From Sorghum bicolor (taxonomy: Eukaryota > Streptophyta > Magnoliopsida > Poales > Poaceae): DNA of 64,000 nucleotides. The notes beneath the pieces are model-generated. The model had not been told where the DNA came from. It did no database searches and was given only the letters and a program-made list of their open reading frames with translations. Where the stretch lies: contig NC_012875.2 of NCBI RefSeq assembly GCF_000003195.3, positions 14,827,777-14,891,776 on the forward strand, in the 5' to 3' direction. Below are positions 59,873 to 64,000 of the stretch, in pieces (positions within the stretch are counted from its first letter, which is position 1; each line of letters begins with the position of its first letter). Position numbers and translations under genes: made by a program.

Positions 59873-60553
59873 GAAAGCTTGTTGGGTATTTTAAACGCAA
59901 ACAGAAAAATCCGCAAGCGCACGGATATCGATGTAGTCTTCACCCGGGAGTATTCCAGAGTATCGATTTTCCACAGAGAACGTGAGTGTACTAATTAAGA
60001 TCCAAGATCGCCCAAGGATAACTATATAATTATTTTTGGTGGGAAGAGAGGAAGTTTCCTGAGAGTTCTCTAGTTGATCTAAGAATCAAGAATTACTTCA
60101 AAGATTATTTATATCGGGACATCAGAGCACTAACCACAGAAAGAGATGAGAAGGGGGCTAGGAAGGTCTGACTACGGTCCTACAAACACCGATCCGAACG
60201 AGGTGGAATATGTCGACCGTTAGGGCTATCACTACCCTAAGGCTACCACAACAATCTGCAGGATTGGGTACAATTCTAGGTAATTGCAAGACTAAACACC
60301 ACGTCTAATCTATTAATTACTACTCTAGCGTTATAAAGACTAGAGCACTTGATGCAAGCGGGAATCCAATAAATAACTTGAATGTAAATAAAAGTAATTA
60401 AAGAACTCAGGAATTATGAATTAAAGAACCTGGAGAACGATGAAGAACGAACCAGTTGCTGCAAAAGTACAATGTTGAGGAAGATCCAACAGATCCGGCT
60501 CCTCCTCCACTCTCCTCTTCTCTCTCCCTATTTTCTAGATTACAACTAGAGCT

Positions 60554-60645
60554 AACTAGAACTAGAACTAGAGGAACTAGAACTAGAACTAGATGAACTA
60601 GAACTAGATCTAGATGAACTAGAGGTAGAACTAGAAGAACTAGAG
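60554..60645. repeat. Imperfect ACTAGA hexamer repeat in B LTR 2
   Basis: Counterpart of 54548-54639. Confidence 0.85.
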
Positions 60646-60731
60646 GGATCCTCTCTACTTGGATGAAGAATTGAAACCCTAACTTTGATTCTGTAGAAGA
60701 GGTATGATCTCCAGGGGCCAGGGGGCCTTGC

Positions 60732-60890
60732 TTATATAGTCTTTTCAGATGAATCTGGACCGTCGGATCAAACCGACATTAATTGCACGGTTTTCCTTGG
60801 TCCCTTAGGTCGGTGGAGCACGATCCGCAAAGTTGAAGCTGATTGGTTACTGTAGCTGGGCGAGCACCCAAGGGGGGAGGGCGGGCGCCC
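60732..60890 (-). promoter_or_regulatory. U3 promoter module, LTR 2 of B
   Basis: TATA at 60732-60739; GC boxes at 60858-60869 (two mismatches) and 60879-60890, still 21 bp apart and 119 bp from the TATA. Confidence 0.62.
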
Positions 60891-61160
60891 TGCCCCCGGG
60901 CCCGATCGGCCTCCCGTTCGTTCCCGTGCCTTCTGGAGTCTTCTAGATGGTAGAAAATTGCGCGGCATGTTAATATCTCTATGTAAACTCGACGTGTGGG
61001 CCTTTCTTTCATATTTCCTGATAACCCCCTGTAGAAATAGACAAACATCAAAACTCGTGGAATTCTATCAGATAAAACCCTAAGTCTAGGTGTTGGCTGC
61101 ATATAAGTCCTTTTCCATGATTAGTTGACGGTTAAATATGAGCATTAAGGACCGTCAACA

Positions 61161-62605
61161 AGCTCCCCCAAGCTTAACCTTTGCTCGTCCCTGAGCAAAG
61201 ATGGACTCAAGAGTTTCTGCAGTGGTTTTATACCTTAAAGATACACATGCGTTCAAACAAGATCTCATCTCTGGGTTAGGGTAAACTGTTAAGATTTAAA
61301 CTTACTCATATTACCTTCCACCATGGGGCTTGCAACCGTCACCTGTGTCTTGAGCAGTTAAAAGATAGAACAGTCTAGTCAAGCGCCTTGTCTCTTGTTC
61401 TTTGATTAACTACAGCTCTGGAGTTTTTGCAGATTTTTAAATAAAACTTAGAGATTCCTTGTATGACTCTCTCAGATCTCCCTTTTGTGGTATTTCTGGA
61501 TCCTTACCAAGGCAGTAATGGTGTATGCCTTCTCTCAAAGTATGTGGTATTTTTGGTATGAGGCATAGTGACATTGCCTTCTCTCTCACCCTACTCTAAT
61601 AAGGTTTTGATATCTGGAGCTCATAGGTGGGAGACAGCTAATACATACTTACAAAACATTTATTGCATAGTCAAACCATGGATCCAGAAGAACAAGTCAA
61701 TAAGTCAAATCAAGACGTGCATGTGTGGCGAATGAATGGTGTATGGTGATGATGGTGATAACAATGGTGAAAGTCTAATTCTACTTTTGCTCTTTTGAGG
61801 AGATACATACCTTCCTTGCTCTTTTGAAACTTTTTGAGGGGAATGAGATGCTCTATATTTTCTCTCTTTTTTGTTCTCTTAGGTGGGTATCTTGTACCCC
61901 TAATTCTACTATCGGACACTTGTCCATTTTTACCTCTCGTCTCACTTTTTCTTTTCTTCGAGGTTCCGGGCAATTGCCCCTTTTTATTTCCTCGTATTTT
62001 TTTCTCTTTTTTTTCTTTTTTTTAGAGCACTCATCTCATGAGATAAGTTAGCAAGTGGTAGTAACAAGATAACTTGAGCATTTATTTCACAGGGGAAAAA
62101 TAGAAATATTTTTGGCCATTCTCTCCCGGATTAGGAGTAGAATATTTTTGGGTGATTCTGGAGATGGAAATGGGTGGATATATGTGGATGCGTACTTCCG
62201 GAGTAGAAGCAGCATGTGTGAGTGAACGTGCAAGTGAATCTTGATTTAACCACATGACAAGCTCCTAAGGGTCTACACAGCTTGACCACACTCAATGCTC
62301 ATAAGCAGTAAAAAGTAAATGTGTGGCTCAAAGTCTAGCAAGCATGTATATATGGCTGTGGTAGGAATTTAAACTCTCATCATACAGGAACTCATCATCC
62401 AACATTTTAAAGATTTTCAAAGATAAAGTTCTCCAGAATTCTATCATCTCTAGGAACAGATAAATAGCAGCTCAACCTTCCCATATCATATCCGTTAATG
62501 ACTTAGACTTCAGATCAAGTACTCTCCCCACAAGTTCAGGTTTAGAGCAAATCTTAATTCATAACAGTTATGCCTAAACTTGAGAGAGATTTCAATTTTA
62601 GGAAC
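61161..62605 (-). mobile_element. Second B-type internal segment, cut by element C
   Basis: Nearly identical to 55154-56605 (roughly 20 differences by eye), beginning with the PPT directly after LTR 2. It stops at GGAAC before the C LTR; B continues with TAGTC at the same place (about 56606), so C inserted here. No ORF of substance. Confidence 0.8.
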
Positions 62606-63946
62606 TGTTGACGGTCCTTAAGTATCAAATTTAACTATCAAATAAACAAAGAAAAGGATCCAAATGGAATCAACATCGAGACTTAGGGTTTTATCTCACA
62701 GAATTCCACGAGTTTTGGTGTTTGTCTATTTCTGCAGGGGGTTATCAGGAAATAAGGAAGAAAGGCCCACACGTCGGGATTACATAGAGATATCAAAGTG
62801 CCGCGCAATTATCTTACATCTAGAAGACTCCAGAAGCCACGGGAAGGAAGCGGAGACCGAATGGAGTCAGGGACAGGGCGCCCGCCCAAGTCCTTAGGGC
62901 GCCCGCCCACCTTTTTCAGCCAATCACGCTCAATCTCGCGGATTATGCTCCACCGACCTAAAGGATCAAGAATAACCGTTCAATCAATGTCGGTTTGATC
63001 CGATGGCCCAGGTTCACTTGAGGGGACTATAAAACCAGACCCCCTAGCCCCTGGAGGAGGCAACCCTTGATCATTATTCATTATTCATAGACAGAGCAAA
63101 AGCTAGGGTTTAGAGATGAGAGCTCTCCTCTCTTCTCTAAACTAGAGTAGATCTAGATAGTAGCGAGATGGAGAGCGAAGGAGGATTAGAGGAGAGGCCG
63201 GCCTGTCGGTTCTTCCTTCGGTTGTACTTCGCCATGATCAAGCTCTAATCAAGCTTGCTCATGGGATGACTCTGGTAATCTACTTCTAATTCATTATGCA
63301 ATTACTAATCATGTATGTTCTGGTTCACAACTCTTTTGAGTACTTCTAATCTATAGGACCCTATAGGTTAGAGTTGTAGTATAGGTGTAAGCGTGGTGCT
63401 TAGACCTAGATTACTTGTGGATATCCCCTGACTAGCTGGATCGTGTGGTAGGCCGCGTAGGTGACAGTTACGTTGGTCCCCTGTAGTCCACCTCTCGTTA
63501 GCAGGACGAGTAGGGTTTATCGGCCTATGGATAAGCATCCTTTGTGGTGTACTCTTATCACGTGGTTCGTCCCAGACATAGACATACCCCTTTGAAGTAG
63601 AGAAACCATAGTTATCCTCTCTATTCTACTACCATAGCCCATATACTAGAATTGCTCTACTCTCTATTCCCATATTATCACTCACTGTTATCTTACCTTT
63701 AATATTGTTCTTATTCGATTCTACCATCTTTCCTATTCACACCTATTTACTTATCTTAGTTAAGTTAGAGCGTAGATCAGTTCTCCCGTTTCCCTGTGGA
63801 TACGATAAAACCTTTAACCGGGTAAAAGCTTCAACGGTATCCGTGCGCTTGCGGATTATCTGTGTGCGTATAAATACCATAGTACACTCTAGTGCCACGC
63901 TGGGGATGACAACCTAGTATTCAAGTGGTGTTAGCAAGTGTCAACA
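62606..63946 (+). repeat. 5' LTR of element C
   Basis: 1341 bp, TGTTGACGGTCCTTAAG ... AAGTGTCAACA. The first 400 bases are close to the reverse complement of the A and B LTR ends; the rest is diverged. The box ATCCGTGCGCTTGCGGAT is at 63839-63856. Confidence 0.88.
62876..63034 (+). promoter_or_regulatory. U3 promoter module of element C
   Basis: GGGCGCCCGCCC at 62876-62887 and 62897-62908, 21 bp apart, and CTATAAAA at 63027-63034, about 119 bp downstream. Confidence 0.68.
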
Positions 63947-63954
63947 AGCATTTT

Positions 63955-63972
63955 TGGCGCCGTTGCCGGGGA
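63955..63972 (+). other. Primer binding site of element C (tRNA-Asp type)
   Basis: TGGCGCCGTTGCCGGGGA, 8 bp after the LTR end, identical to that of A and B. Confidence 0.9.
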
Positions 63973-64000
63973 AACGGTTGCTGAGTTGACTACGAACTAG

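Larger units (their letters stand above)
59772..59925 (-). repeat. 77-bp tandem duplication of U5 end plus PBS in element B
   Basis: Units start at 59772 and 59849. Each includes the PBS, the AGAAAGCT spacer, the LTR edge TGTTGGG and the first 47 bases of the LTR. The join has TACCG microhomology. Confidence 0.85.
53873..61160 (-). mobile_element. Element B: non-autonomous LTR retrotransposon related to A
   Basis: LTRs 53873-55153 and 59880-61160 (both 1281 bp, about 2% different by eye). PBS next to the right LTR and PPT next to the left fix the minus orientation. The internal region (about 4.6 kb) is like that of A but with most of ORF1 deleted and the retropepsin ORF broken. No RT or integrase. 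A further internal segment follows at 61161, so this is either part of a three-LTR tandem or two adjacent elements. Left flank AGGGC; no matching TSD visible. Confidence 0.85.
59880..61160 (-). repeat. LTR 2 of element B (5' LTR)
   Basis: 1281 bp, pairs with 53873-55153. Confidence 0.93.
62606..64000 (+). mobile_element. Element C: 5' end of an LTR retrotransposon related to A and B
   Basis: The full 5' LTR and PBS are visible; the rest lies beyond the window, so coding capacity is unknown. The expected TSD is GGAAC (62601-62605). Confidence 0.85.

Noticed and set aside
59662..59943. 93-codon minus-strand ORF with an internal repeat
   Set aside because: The repeat is simply the 77-bp U5/PBS duplication read through in one frame.
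61834..62051. Short Phe/Leu-rich ORFs (also 55778-56044 and 5391-5612) resembling membrane peptides
   Set aside because: They come from a pyrimidine-rich tract in the non-coding internal region of A and B; frames differ between copies.

Overview
The window is intergenic heterochromatin-type sequence from a large plant nuclear genome, most likely a grass (Poaceae, probably panicoid; this is inference). It is built almost entirely of nested LTR retrotransposons. I see no host protein gene, tRNA, rRNA, CRISPR array or bacterial-type operon. Support comes from exact TG...CA termini, 5-bp target-site duplications (TSDs), primer binding sites (PBS), polypurine tracts (PPT) and retroviral-type domains.

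Layout. (1) 1-17853 (+): Tekay/Del-type chromovirus copy I, with its 5' end outside the window and a 4.59-kb 3' LTR. Its RNase H region is split by element A (3584-11562, minus; TSD AGCCT), a non-autonomous LTR element with tRNA-Asp PBS and no polymerase. (2) 17854-about 22160: 3' part of a Tat-lineage element (E) with an antisense intron-containing gene and a 3' LTR. (3) about 22172-53872: a 5'-truncated Tat element (F), split by a second Tekay copy H (23125-52174, minus; TSD AATTT). H in turn contains D (24161-36552, plus; TSD ACTTT), a structurally complete 12.4-kb Tat/Retand-like element, and a solo LTR of family A, called G (44864-46093; TSD CCATC). (4) 53873-62605: element B, a relative of A, arranged LTR-internal-LTR-internal. 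The second internal part is cut at 62606 by element C (plus), which runs off the window.

Insertion order read from nesting: E then I then A; F then H then (D, G); F then B then C. By-eye LTR divergence is about 2% for D (about 15/696), A (about 30/1233) and B (about 26/1281). Every gag-pol frame carries stops or frameshifts.

Most interesting. D carries between integrase and 3' LTR, on the opposite strand, a six-exon gene whose splice sites and phases agree (apart from one 1-nt frameshift inside exon 4). It has its own TATA box, a plant-mobile-domain exon and a coiled-coil last exon; E carries an analogous antisense spliced gene. D is saturated on both strands with the pentamer CCGAT/ATCGG, including hairpin-forming pairs in a 94-bp tandem repeat upstream of the antisense promoter. 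Independently, the LTRs of A, G, B and C, although divergent, all keep a pair of GGGCGCCCGCCC motifs exactly 21 bp apart and about 115-119 bp upstream of the TATA box. Element B has a 77-bp duplication of its U5 end plus PBS. The Tekay copies carry an extra coiled-coil ORF upstream of gag, and both reading frames start directly after splice-acceptor-like sequence.
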